Origin: Anaerolineales bacterium
Lineage (GTDB): Bacteria; Chloroflexota; Anaerolineae; Anaerolineales; Villigracilaceae
Reading direction: 5' to 3'
Assembly: GCA_016789305.1 (NCBI GenBank)
Contig: JAEURJ010000023.1
Coordinates: 558,001-622,000, forward strand
Length of the DNA: 64,000 nucleotides
Shown here in pieces: positions 17,263-25,068 of this stretch; the first letter of the stretch is position 1; each line of letters begins with the position of its first letter. The notes below the pieces were generated by a model. That model searched no databases and was not told the DNA's origin. It saw nothing but the letters and a program-made list of their open reading frames with translations. Both the position numbers and the translations under genes were made by a program.

Positions 17263-19176
17263 TTATTCTCCTAATAGAATTTTTTGAAGGGTTTTTATTT
17301 TTGGGTTGTAGAGTCCCATAGCCGAATCCCAATCCGTGTCTCCAGTCCTTTTTGAAAGAGCCGCGAAGCGATCCTTTGGTACAGACTCTAGTAGTCCCAT
17401 AAGATCAGCCGGAAGTTTTGTTGCTAGACGGTCAAATACACCACCAGCACCAAGAAGCTTGTCTTCACGCAAGCTTGCAATTGCATAGGCTACAGGATCA
17501 TCGATACCTTCTCCTGCGGGACTACAAGAGAAAAGGACCCAGGATACAAAAGCCTGTGCTGAGGCGTTGGCTGACAACAATTCTTTGGTGACTTTTGGGT
17601 GCACATGATTCTGGACTAACAATCTTCTCAGTACCCAGGCTGAAGGCAAAACTGCAGCTGCCAGAGTTTCGGTGGTGAATGTGATTAACTCAGTGGTGTT
17701 TGGACCGGTGGTTAAGTGCTTAAGACTGTGCCACTCGCGCCAGTCTGTGGTGCCATTTTCGCCATCCAATGGTGTCACTTGCGCCTCGCTATGAGTGCCA
17801 AGTGCGGCCTTCTTAATTGTGTCAACTTCGCCACTTGTGAGGGCCACCTGCGCCTGATTATTGGTGTCAGACGCGCCAACCATAAATACTGGCTCATCCA
17901 AGCGGATCTTCAAGCGCAGTGCATCGAATTCATCAATTTCATGGCGAGGCAACAACGCGATAAATGCTCGGCCCGGCCCACTTGGATCTCGAACCCACTC
18001 CCAGACAGTCTTTGGGCGAGATAAACCCAGCCAGCTAGCAAGCTCTGCGTAACCACCTCGTACCAACACTTCATCACGCATCTCGCCTGTTTGCGAATTG
18101 AGGTAACAACGATCTCGCAAGAGCGCTACAAGCCATGCTTGTGCCGGGGTTAGGCCAGATCGGGGAATGACCTTTTCAAGAAAATAATGGGTAATCAGGA
18201 TAGTCCCAAAGCCAGAGATGATTTTGCGATGCAGAGCTTCTGCAGCTTCTTGTAACTCAGGTGTCAAACTTCCATGTAGGGACTCGGCGATATCCATCAC
18301 GGTTTGAAAATATGTGTGTAGCGTATTTTCGGGGTCATTGAATCCAATCGGTGGTAGCAACTCACCAACTAGGTCCTTAATCTGTAGGGCGAGCTTTAGA
18401 GATTCCAACGGAGACAAACCGGTTTGAACGCGCTCGTTCAACCATTCAAAAATAGCCGTACTATCCTCTCGTGACAGTCGCAAGGTCATATGAACCGTAT
18501 AGCGGTTGGGAAGTCGATGGGAACGATGATCCTTTCCTTGTGCCCAACGTGGGGAAGTATCTTCACGCTCTACGAGTCCTGAAAGCGCCGTCCATGAAGC
18601 CTCATCCTCAATAGCTCGAAAGAAAGTTCTCCGGCTTAGACCGCTGAAACGGATGACGTGCTTTAACGCTACTCGCTGGGTATATGCGCCATTCTTATAT
18701 CCTCGACTTGCATTCCAAAATGCCTGCCGCCAACCGACATACAGCCAAGCATTTCGCACGCCGATTTCCGGTATGAGTCGGCTGAAATAACCGGGGATGG
18801 CGACAACCTTTGAAGGGGTAACAATCTCATCATATTGAAGCCGATTTACAACTCTGATTTCGGCTTGTTCTTCATTTTGTTCTTCATTTGCCAGAGAAGT
18901 CTTGTCGACGATTTCTTCTTCATTATTCTGATCGACAACGAATTCAACATCTACTCGAAGATTCAAAATACCTATCAGCAAACGATTGATCGTACTAGTG
19001 AGTCGGCTTTCCAGCCATTCACGCGCGTAGCTGTTACGAACCCCGATCCTGAGAACATCATTATTGAATCCAAGAACCCAGGTATCACTAACCCAGGTAT
19101 CGAATGAGGCTTTTGGCATTTCCATCTTGAGCTGCACGAGGACAGATTGCCAGGCTTGTTCAGGAGTAAGAGACAT
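17263..19176 (-). CDS. Replication initiator-like protein with N-terminal DnaA domain-I-like region
   Basis: A 637-residue protein. Residues about 4-90 match the pattern of DnaA domain I (W..VL..L....P...F.TW......L...VL.I.V.N.Y.REWLE), the part of DnaA that contacts the DnaB helicase. No DnaA AAA+ or DNA-binding domain follows. Instead there is a winged-helix-like region (about 140-215) with the RLPNRYTVHMTL stretch seen in plasmid initiators, and a long C-terminal part with further helix-turn-helix-like segments. It lies between SSB and ParA/RHH genes, next to a complex inverted repeat. I infer a plasmid-type initiator that recruits host helicase through a DnaA-derived domain. Confidence 0.65.
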   Translation of the reverse strand: MSLTPEQAWQSVLVQLKMEMPKASFDTWVSDTWVLGFNNDVLRIGVRNSYAREWLESRLTSTINRLLIGILNLRVDVEFVVDQNNEEEIVDKTSLANEEQNEEQAEIRVVNRLQYDEIVTPSKVVAIPGYFSRLIPEIGVRNAWLYVGWRQAFWNASRGYKNGAYTQRVALKHVIRFSGLSRRTFFRAIEDEASWTALSGLVEREDTSPRWAQGKDHRSHRLPNRYTVHMTLRLSREDSTAIFEWLNERVQTGLSPLESLKLALQIKDLVGELLPPIGFNDPENTLHTYFQTVMDIAESLHGSLTPELQEAAEALHRKIISGFGTILITHYFLEKVIPRSGLTPAQAWLVALLRDRCYLNSQTGEMRDEVLVRGGYAELASWLGLSRPKTVWEWVRDPSGPGRAFIALLPRHEIDEFDALRLKIRLDEPVFMVGASDTNNQAQVALTSGEVDTIKKAALGTHSEAQVTPLDGENGTTDWREWHSLKHLTTGPNTTELITFTTETLAAAVLPSAWVLRRLLVQNHVHPKVTKELLSANASAQAFVSWVLFSCSPAGEGIDDPVAYAIASLREDKLLGAGGVFDRLATKLPADLMGLLESVPKDRFAALSKRTGDTDWDSAMGLYNPKIKTLQKILLGE

Positions 19177-19286
19177 AATGTTGATCTCGGAATTGACCTA
19201 GAAAAGGCTTTCATTGGGGCAAAGGTGGTTACATGCTTTTGCGCAATGAAATCGCTTGTAGCCCTTCCTGTTGAGGTTAGCGTCGC

Positions 19287-19361
19287 CCTATAGGCTTCCG
19301 TTTTAGGGTTCCAGATAGGCTACCAAGTGAGCCAGCCTATAGGCTTCCCTAAAACGGAAGC
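19287..19361. repeat. Complex inverted/direct repeat between rep and the partition genes
   Basis: GCTTCCGTTTTAGGG (19294-19308) and its exact reverse complement (19347-19361) form a 15-bp inverted repeat. CCTATAGGCTTCC occurs as a direct repeat at 19287-19299 and 19336-19348, and TAGGCT/AGCCTA forms another inverted pair in between. The cluster lies just after the RHH gene stop and before the initiator. It is a candidate replication origin, centromere or operator. As a terminator it would lack a U-tract. Confidence 0.6.
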
Positions 19362-19370
19362 TTTGGTTCT

Positions 19371-19718
19371 TCAATCCCGGACTTTTTCCAATGACAGAAC
19401 GAACTCGAATCGGGCCGAACGAGAAATGCGCATGTAAGGTACCAAATCTATTTGTCCGGCCTTATATTCATCGAGCCCGCGTTTGGCAAAGAACGCCGTC
19501 AGGCTGGAGATTGAAATTTTCTCCTTATCTGCCACCTGCCTCAACTCTTCGTGTAAAGCAGGCGGGAAATCCAACCCTACCTTGTGACGAGCTGCATCCT
19601 TCCTTGCCTTCTTCTGCATTGCTCGCGGCAAACTTGACAATCGCTTCTTGCGATCCATATCAGAGAGCAAATCTGCCACTGCTGGATCGACCGCCTGCTG
19701 ACGATTCAAGTTATTCAC
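19371..19718 (-). CDS. Ribbon-helix-helix partition partner (ParG/CopG-like)
   Basis: A 115-residue protein with a basic N-terminal tail and a ribbon-helix-helix-like core at about residues 48-90 (KVGLDFPPALHEELRQVADK). This is typical of small DNA-binding partners of ParA that bind the centromere and repress the operon. The start is GTG at 19718, with GGAGG 7 bases upstream, and it overlaps the parA 3' end by 8 bases. The arrangement parA-RHH-repeat cluster fits a type Ib-like partition cassette. Confidence 0.72.
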   Translation of the reverse strand: MNNLNRQQAVDPAVADLLSDMDRKKRLSSLPRAMQKKARKDAARHKVGLDFPPALHEELRQVADKEKISISSLTAFFAKRGLDEYKAGQIDLVPYMRISRSARFEFVLSLEKVRD

Positions 19719-20475
19719 TTAACACCTCCATCAAGCGTGACATGGTGCTAACATAACCACCTATTTTGGGTTCTTCGCCAAAACCGGTAATCACACTGGA
19801 GTGTGGGCAATATTCCCAAAGACTCTTTCCATAGGCAGGAGCCTCCCGAGCTTTTGTATCTTGGGCAATGGGCGGCCAGACATGTTCCTTGAAAGTCTCG
19901 ACAAGGGAGTTCAGTTGAACAACAGTTTCGCGTGTCGTCCGATCAAAAAAGGTAGGCAGAATACTGTATCCAAGTCGATGGCCTCGTTCAGCCACCTCGG
20001 CCATTGACCGCAGGACCTCATTGACACCATCGACAGCCATTGCTTCCAATTTTGTTGGAATCAAAACCCAATCGCTGGCCATCAGCGCCGAGACATGGAG
20101 TACATCCAGAGATGGGGCCAGATCAAGGATCACAACCTCATGTTCTGCGTGCTTGAGAGCACGGGTAATCGTCTCCATTGGAAAGTTTGATACGACGATT
20201 GCTCGTTTTGCCTTTTCTGTACGTTTGTCTCCCGGAATGATCTCAAGGTTGCTTCTGGCTGGTATAGCAACTTTCTCGATCGGTTCTTCATCAACGATTA
20301 AACGGTAGAAGCCAGGACCTTTAGGCAAGCCGAGAGAAAAGGCAATATGTCCCTGAGGATCAAGATCTACCAACAGAGTTTTCCATCCGGCGATTGCTAA
20401 TCCATGAGCGATAGTGACCGCCGTGGTCGTTTTGCCAACACCACCTTTTTGATTGGCTATGGTTAAAATAGGCAT
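19711..20475 (-). CDS. parA: ParA-family partition ATPase
   Basis: A 254-residue ParA/Soj-type ATPase for segregation of the element. The deviant Walker A motif KGGVGKTT is at residues 10-17, the A' motif LLVDLDPQG near 34-42 and the Walker B motif VVILDLAPS near 115-123. No N-terminal helix-turn-helix extension is present (short ParA). An AGGAGAGG site precedes the ATG. It is first in the maintenance operon, with a perfect 34-bp palindrome about 35 bases upstream that may serve as its operator. Confidence 0.93.
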   Translation of the reverse strand: MPILTIANQKGGVGKTTTAVTIAHGLAIAGWKTLLVDLDPQGHIAFSLGLPKGPGFYRLIVDEEPIEKVAIPARSNLEIIPGDKRTEKAKRAIVVSNFPMETITRALKHAEHEVVILDLAPSLDVLHVSALMASDWVLIPTKLEAMAVDGVNEVLRSMAEVAERGHRLGYSILPTFFDRTTRETVVQLNSLVETFKEHVWPPIAQDTKAREAPAYGKSLWEYCPHSSVITGFGEEPKIGGYVSTMSRLMEVLSE

Positions 20476-20509
20476 AGTCCTCTCCTTTTCGATTGTAGGA
20501 AATAAAATA

Positions 20510-20543
20510 GGCGATGATGAACAGAATTCTGTTCATCATCGCC
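20510..20543. promoter_or_regulatory. Perfect 34-bp palindrome upstream of parA
   Basis: The half-site GGCGATGATGAACAGAA is followed immediately by its exact reverse complement, centred on GAATTC. A palindrome this long without a spacer is very unlikely by chance. It lies 35-68 bases upstream of the parA start, so an operator, centromere or dimer-resolution site is plausible. Two direct copies of TACTGCAAAT (20594-20603, 20605-20614) at 11-base spacing lie further upstream. Confidence 0.65.
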
Positions 20544-20741
20544 CTAAGCACAATCGAGCGGCTCTTCTCTTTGTGGTGTTATCCCCGATTAACTACTGCA
20601 AATTTACTGCAAATGGAATGGAACACATGTTATTATTGGACATCTACTATGGTCTCAAGCTGTTGGCTTTCCATATATGGGTTCTTTTCAGATAAAAACC
20701 ACCAAATATGGGACGTGTAGACCATATAGAATTTGTGTACA

Positions 20742-20825
20742 GCGGACAAGCGACGCAGCGGTTAGCGCAGGCGACTCAAAATCGTGTTCCCTCCGGGAAT
20801 GAGGGTTCGATTCCCTCCTTCGGCA
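20742..20825 (+). tRNA. tRNA-Leu(CAA)-like, class II, imperfect acceptor stem
   Basis: The 84-base sequence has a D-loop with GG (AGCGGTTAGCGC), an anticodon loop CTCAAAA giving anticodon CAA, a long variable arm TTCCC-TCC-GGGAA, and a perfect T-arm GAGGG-TTCGATT-CCCTC. The acceptor stem pairs poorly: GCGGACA against CTTCGGC matches at only about four of seven positions. No CCA is encoded. It may be a decayed or element-borne tRNA marking the insertion border of the mobile region, or a weakly functional tRNA. Confidence 0.55.
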
Positions 20826-20831
20826 CTGGGT

Positions 20832-20856
20832 TTATAATACCCGAGCGGTATTATAA
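20832..20856. repeat. 10-bp perfect inverted repeat after the tRNA-like gene
   Basis: TTATAATACC (20832-20841) and GGTATTATAA (20847-20856) are separated by CGAGC. It lies 7 bases after the tRNA-like 3' end and just before the bidirectional terminator. It could be an attachment-site arm or a processing hairpin. Confidence 0.45.
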
Positions 20857-20860
20857 CTGA

Positions 20861-20895
20861 AAGCCCTCCCAACTCGGGAGGGCTTTCGTATTTTA
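20861..20895. terminator. Bidirectional intrinsic terminator
   Basis: AAGCCCTCCC and GGGAGGGCTT form a 10-bp stem with an AACTC loop, followed on the plus strand by a T-rich tail. It can end plus-strand transcription through the tRNA-like sequence and minus-strand transcription of the coiled-coil gene ending at 20893. Confidence 0.85.
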
Positions 20896-21648
20896 TTGTC
20901 CTGGGATGTATTTATTTTCCCATTCTGCGATTGCCGCACGAATGGCTTGTTTGATACCCTCGTCCGGCACGTCGTCAATGGAGGGATATTTATTCGAGCC
21001 GATTTTTACTTCCACACTGCCAACCGCTCCTTCCATAACTCGAATCCCCATTGCTTCATATGGAGTGCCTGCAATGCGCGTTTGAAATACATGATCGATT
21101 TGCGCGATAATGCCTAACGCCTTGAATTCTCTTTCCGTCAGGTTTGTCACAGGCAAGGTGGGGCTTGGAGAAAGTGCGGAAACTGCCGGTCGGACAGGAA
21201 CAGGCTGTTGTACCGGTGGAGGCGTTGGCGTAGCAGCCACGGGTTTTGGAGCAGGAGAGGTTGAAACAGATTGTCCACCCTCAAGCCATGGACGAATTAC
21301 AGAAAGCAATTCGATCAAACGTTTCCTTTGATCCGTCGAAATATTTTTTAGATTTAACAACACACCGTCCACCTCAAGGGAAGGTGTTCCATTTTTATTT
21401 TTTAATCGCAGCAAACCCGGATCATCCATGGAGTTTGATATTTGTGTCTTTAAAGCTTCAGCTTCTGCAAGTCTCTTTTCCGCCTCAGTACGGACTACAT
21501 CCGCCTTTTCTTCAGCGGATTCAATTAGTTTTGCCGAACGAAGATTGGAATCAATATAGCCGATCAAAAAACCAATGATGACCGCAACCAAACCAATGCC
21601 CCATAAAGCAAGGGTGGGTAATGTGGTTTCAGTAAAATTGAGTTGCAT
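20893..21648 (-). CDS. Membrane-anchored coiled-coil protein of unknown function
   Basis: A 251-residue protein. An N-terminal membrane segment (about residues 12-34) is followed by a charged coiled coil (about 38-75), a small domain (about 80-125), a Pro/Ala/Thr-rich linker (about 130-170) and a C-terminal domain (about 175-248). The ATG at 21648 has GGAAAGGAAA upstream and lies 2 bases after the fpg stop, so the two genes are co-transcribed. The family is not recognised. It marks the start of core chromosome next to the mobile region. Confidence 0.72.
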   Translation of the reverse strand: MQLNFTETTLPTLALWGIGLVAVIIGFLIGYIDSNLRSAKLIESAEEKADVVRTEAEKRLAEAEALKTQISNSMDDPGLLRLKNKNGTPSLEVDGVLLNLKNISTDQRKRLIELLSVIRPWLEGGQSVSTSPAPKPVAATPTPPPVQQPVPVRPAVSALSPSPTLPVTNLTEREFKALGIIAQIDHVFQTRIAGTPYEAMGIRVMEGAVGSVEVKIGSNKYPSIDDVPDEGIKQAIRAAIAEWENKYIPGQ

Positions 21649-21650
21649 AT

Positions 21651-22460
21651 TTATTTCCTTTCCAACACCTGGCACCTGGGACAAATATGTGTGCCGCGCT
21701 GCCCAACGGTAAACTTGATTATTTCTGTTCCACAGGCTGGGCAGGGTTTGCCTTCCTGGTCATACACACGAAAATGATTTTGAAAATCGCCGCCGCGATA
21801 GACCCAGTCAATGCTTGCGCCGTTACGTCGGATGCCTTCCTTCAAAACAGACTGAATCGCCTGATGTAGCGCCTTTGCTTGCGTAGGCTTTACTGTATCT
21901 GCCTGAGCCAACGGATGAAGTTTTGCAATGTTCAAGGACTCATCCGTATAAATATTGCCAAGCCCGGCAATGAAAGTCTGGTCAAGTAATAAAGGCTTTA
22001 ATTGGCGTTTTCGACTCTGGAGGTTTTTATACAGCCAGTCAGCGGTAAAACCTTTTTCGAGCGGCTCCGGACCGAGTTTTTTCAAAATACTTTGAGGATC
22101 ATCGGTAAACCAAACACGCCCAAATTTCCTCGTATCATTGAAAGCCAGATCATATTTCCCGGAAAGCCTCAAAACCAGTCTGTCGTGCTTATTCGGGTTA
22201 ATTTTACTCTCTCTCAGGAGTAAATCGCCGCTCATTCGTAAATGTACAAGGAGATTGTAATTTTTTAGTTGAATGATCAGATATTTTGCGCGGCGCGAAA
22301 CACCGGTGATTTTCTGTCCCCTGATTTGCTCCTTGAATTTCCTGACGGTCGGTATTGCCAGTGTACGCGCCCAAAACACATCGGCTTCCAGGATGGTTTT
22401 GCCGATGAGTCCATCTTTTAAGCCGCGAGCAATTGTTTCAACTTCGGGGAGTTCTGGCAT
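21651..22460 (-). CDS. mutM: Formamidopyrimidine-DNA glycosylase (Fpg/MutM)
   Basis: Base-excision repair enzyme removing oxidised purines such as 8-oxoguanine, with AP-lyase activity. The N-terminus PELPEVE provides the catalytic Pro (residue 2) and Glu (residue 3). The helix-two-turn-helix region contains LDQTFIAGLGNIYTDE near residues 158-173. The C-terminal zinc finger CPACGT...CPRCQ near 240-265 is complete. At 269 residues it has the usual length. Confidence 0.97.
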   Translation of the reverse strand: MPELPEVETIARGLKDGLIGKTILEADVFWARTLAIPTVRKFKEQIRGQKITGVSRRAKYLIIQLKNYNLLVHLRMSGDLLLRESKINPNKHDRLVLRLSGKYDLAFNDTRKFGRVWFTDDPQSILKKLGPEPLEKGFTADWLYKNLQSRKRQLKPLLLDQTFIAGLGNIYTDESLNIAKLHPLAQADTVKPTQAKALHQAIQSVLKEGIRRNGASIDWVYRGGDFQNHFRVYDQEGKPCPACGTEIIKFTVGQRGTHICPRCQVLERK

Positions 22461-22514
22461 GATATTCGCAATTCGTTTTAAACAAATAGGCCGGCGCTAG
22501 CCGCTAAAGCCATT

Positions 22515-23504
22515 TTATTCGTTGAACATCTCTCCCACCGAACGGCCTTCATGTGCGCGGCGAATGACCTCGCCCAGCAATTCGGCAATGGAGAGGATGG
22601 TAATACGGCCTTGAAGGTGCCGCATCTTTTCGGCAGAAAGAGGCGCGCTGTCTGTTGTGATAATGTGCTTGATCGGCAGGGAAGCCAATCGCTCGGCACC
22701 ATTATCTGAAAGGATTGCATGTACAAAAGCAAGGTAAATATTTCGCGCGCCATGCTGTTTGACCACATTCACAGCCTGCGCAATGGAGCCGCCGGTATCC
22801 ACTTCATCATCCACGATAATCACATCGCGGCCTTCCACATCACCGATCAGGGATAAGGCCTCTGCTTTCGCATCATTTCCCTGGCGGCGCTTTTCGATAA
22901 ATGCGATCGGCATATCCATATCCGCTGCATAGTTGCGGCCTTTTTTGGCAAAGCCCAGATCGACAGAAACAACCACCGGATCTACCATTCCGGAACGGAG
23001 ATTTTCATTAATATGTTTTACCAATAAATGCGAAGCGGTTAATACATCCCCCGGGATGGAGAAGAAGCCTTGCACCTGTCCTGCATGTGGGTCGAGAGTC
23101 ATATAACGGTCCGCGCCGGCAACTTCAAGCATATCAGCCACCAAACGAGCCGTGATCGGCACACGCGGTTGATCCTTCTTGTCAGAACGGCCGTAACAAA
23201 GATACGGCACCACAGCGGTAATGCGCGCCGCTGAATCCAATCGAAGAGTTTGGATCATGATCAGCAATTCCATCAGGTTGCGATGAACCGGCGATGAAGT
23301 GGTCTGGATCACATACACATCCTGCCCACGGGCACTGCCGTTCAACTTGATGAAGATATTTTCATTGGGGAATTCGATCACCTCACGGTCACTTAAGGGC
23401 AGGCCGAGATATTCCGCAATATTTTTTGACAGTTCCGGCGAACCCGAACCGCTAAATAATTTGATACCGCCGTATACTTTCAAGTCATGATGAACGTGGT
23501 GCAT
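22515..23504 (-). CDS. prs: Ribose-phosphate pyrophosphokinase
   Basis: Makes phosphoribosyl pyrophosphate from ribose 5-phosphate and ATP for nucleotide, His and Trp synthesis. The 329-residue protein shows the PRPP-binding loop VIIVDDEVDTGGS near 233-245, the DPHAGQVQGFF segment near 137-147 and an N-terminal KLFSGSGSPELS. GAAGGAGAAG lies before the ATG. The gene directly abuts meaB (start 23504, meaB stop 23505). Confidence 0.97.
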   Translation of the reverse strand: MHHVHHDLKVYGGIKLFSGSGSPELSKNIAEYLGLPLSDREVIEFPNENIFIKLNGSARGQDVYVIQTTSSPVHRNLMELLIMIQTLRLDSAARITAVVPYLCYGRSDKKDQPRVPITARLVADMLEVAGADRYMTLDPHAGQVQGFFSIPGDVLTASHLLVKHINENLRSGMVDPVVVSVDLGFAKKGRNYAADMDMPIAFIEKRRQGNDAKAEALSLIGDVEGRDVIIVDDEVDTGGSIAQAVNVVKQHGARNIYLAFVHAILSDNGAERLASLPIKHIITTDSAPLSAEKMRHLQGRITILSIAELLGEVIRRAHEGRSVGEMFNE

Positions 23505-24506
23505 TTACTTCTCCTTCATTAATATCTTCACCGCTTCCCACGGCGAAATGTTTCTTTGAACGACTTTTTCCAATACATCTTCAACCATTTCTTGCGGAAC
23601 TGACTCTTTAAACCGATTCATCAATGACTCGCGAACCAGCGCATCCAGTTCGACCTCGAGCCTGGCACGCTCACGAACAGCCCAATCTCCACTCTGACGC
23701 AAATGCACGACATGCCTTGCGATTGCTTCCGCTAGTTCCACAATTCCTTTGCCCTCTGTGGATACCGTCCGCAGGATCGGAGGAATCCACATCGGCGCAG
23801 AAGATGCCGGTTGAGCAGGAGCAGCCACCCGCATGGTTGAGCCGTGATGTTGAAAGACTCTTTCCGTTGGGTGTGCCAAGTCCAGCATGGACTTTAATGC
23901 CTTCTCCGTATTTTCCACGCCGGGCCGGTCAGCCTTGTTGACTACAAGTATGTCTGCAATTTCCAAAATACCGGCTTTGATGGCTTGAATATCATCGCCG
24001 AGTCCGGGCGCTTCAACAACCAGCGTGGTATGCGCAAGGCGGGCCACATCCACTTCGCTTTGACCTGCACCGACCGTCTCGATGATGATGATATCGAACC
24101 CGGCCGCATCGAACACCTGCGCCATGTTTGCCGTGGACTGCGCGAGACCGCCCAAAGAACCGCGCGACGCCATTGACCGAATGAATACATTTGCATCGCC
24201 GGTCAGGTCACGCATACGCACACGATCACCCAACACTGCGCCGCCCGTAAACGGACTCGACGGATCCACTGCTACAATCGCAATACGTTTATCTTCCGCC
24301 TTGCGATAATGCAGCGCAAGTTGATTCACCAGCGATGATTTACCGGTGCCGGGCGCGCCGGTGACTCCAATTAAATGCGCCTTGCCCGTGTAAGGGAATA
24401 ATTCAATTAAAGCAGTTCGACCATCAGGGGCGTTATTCTCCACCTGGGTAAGCAGGCGGGCCAAAGCAAGTCGGTCACCGTTAATTACTGATTGGGCATA
24501 AGTCAT
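23505..24506 (-). CDS. meaB: MeaB/ArgK-family methylmalonyl-CoA mutase chaperone GTPase
   Basis: G3E-family GTPase that protects and reloads adenosylcobalamin-dependent methylmalonyl-CoA mutase. The P-loop GAPGTGKSSLVNQ is near residues 51-63, with VAVDPSSPFTGGAVLGDRVRM near 76-97 and the base-recognition NKAD near 189-192. At 333 residues it has the usual length. The mutase small subunit/B12-binding gene lies immediately upstream, separated by a terminator hairpin. Confidence 0.95.
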   Translation of the reverse strand: MTYAQSVINGDRLALARLLTQVENNAPDGRTALIELFPYTGKAHLIGVTGAPGTGKSSLVNQLALHYRKAEDKRIAIVAVDPSSPFTGGAVLGDRVRMRDLTGDANVFIRSMASRGSLGGLAQSTANMAQVFDAAGFDIIIIETVGAGQSEVDVARLAHTTLVVEAPGLGDDIQAIKAGILEIADILVVNKADRPGVENTEKALKSMLDLAHPTERVFQHHGSTMRVAAPAQPASSAPMWIPPILRTVSTEGKGIVELAEAIARHVVHLRQSGDWAVRERARLEVELDALVRESLMNRFKESVPQEMVEDVLEKVVQRNISPWEAVKILMKEK

Positions 24507-24525
24507 TTACGTCTAATAAAATAAC

Positions 24526-24558
24526 AAAACACAGAGTTTTAAGCTACTCTGTGTTTTT
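24526..24558 (-). terminator. Intrinsic terminator between the B12-binding gene and meaB
   Basis: AAAACACAGAG (24526-24536) and CTCTGTGTTTT (24547-24557) form an 11-bp stem with a 10-base loop directly after the stop at 24568, with T-rich sequence on the minus-strand exit side. It may limit readthrough into meaB. Confidence 0.75.
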
Positions 24559-24567
24559 GAGATCAAC

Positions 24568-24966
24568 TTATCCTGCCATCGCAGATCGAACATCGCGAAT
24601 AATATCTTCGGTGGAAGCGCCGGGCCCGTACACCCCGGTGACTCCCATTTCTTTTAAGCGGTGGAGGTCTTCATCGGGGATGATGCCTCCGATAAAAACT
24701 TTTACTTTTGTCTGGCCGTTCATTTTCAACAATTCCATGATGCGGGGAGCGAGAGCCATGTGCGCGCCGGAAAGAACAGAAAGCCCCACCACATCCACAT
24801 CTTCCTGGAGGGCAGCTTCGGCGATCATCTCGGGCGTTTGGCGCAAACCAGTGTAGATCACTTCCATGCCGGCGTCACGTAACGCACGCGCAACAACTTT
24901 TGCGCCGCGGTCATGTCCATCCAGGCCGGGTTTGGCAACCAATACGCGTATTTTCTTTTCGGTCAT
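24568..24966 (-). CDS. Cobalamin-binding (mutase C-terminal domain) subunit
   Basis: A 132-residue B12-binding domain like the stand-alone C-terminal subunit of methylmalonyl-CoA or related acyl-CoA mutases. The cobalamin-ligating signature GLDGHDRG is near residues 14-21, with GLSVLSGAH near 60-68 and GGIIPDED near 92-99. The separate catalytic large subunit is not in the window. GGAGGAACC precedes the ATG. With MeaB downstream it supports propionate/methylmalonyl-CoA metabolism. Confidence 0.93.
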   Translation of the reverse strand: MTEKKIRVLVAKPGLDGHDRGAKVVARALRDAGMEVIYTGLRQTPEMIAEAALQEDVDVVGLSVLSGAHMALAPRIMELLKMNGQTKVKVFIGGIIPDEDLHRLKEMGVTGVYGPGASTEDIIRDVRSAMAG

Positions 24967-25028
24967 GGTTCCTCCAATAAGGATTTGTTAACAAGATTAT
25001 ACTATGTATCACAATCAGGACATTTAAT

Positions 25029-25068
25029 AAAAACGAAAGGATTGCTTCATAGCAATCCTTTCGTTTTT
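25029..25068 (-). terminator. Intrinsic terminator of ftsK
   Basis: A 17-bp stem between 25029-25045 and 25052-25068 (core CGAAAGGATTGC/GCAATCCTTTCG) with a TTCATA loop and A/T runs on both sides. It lies directly at the ftsK stop, and the flanking runs allow function in both directions. Confidence 0.88.
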
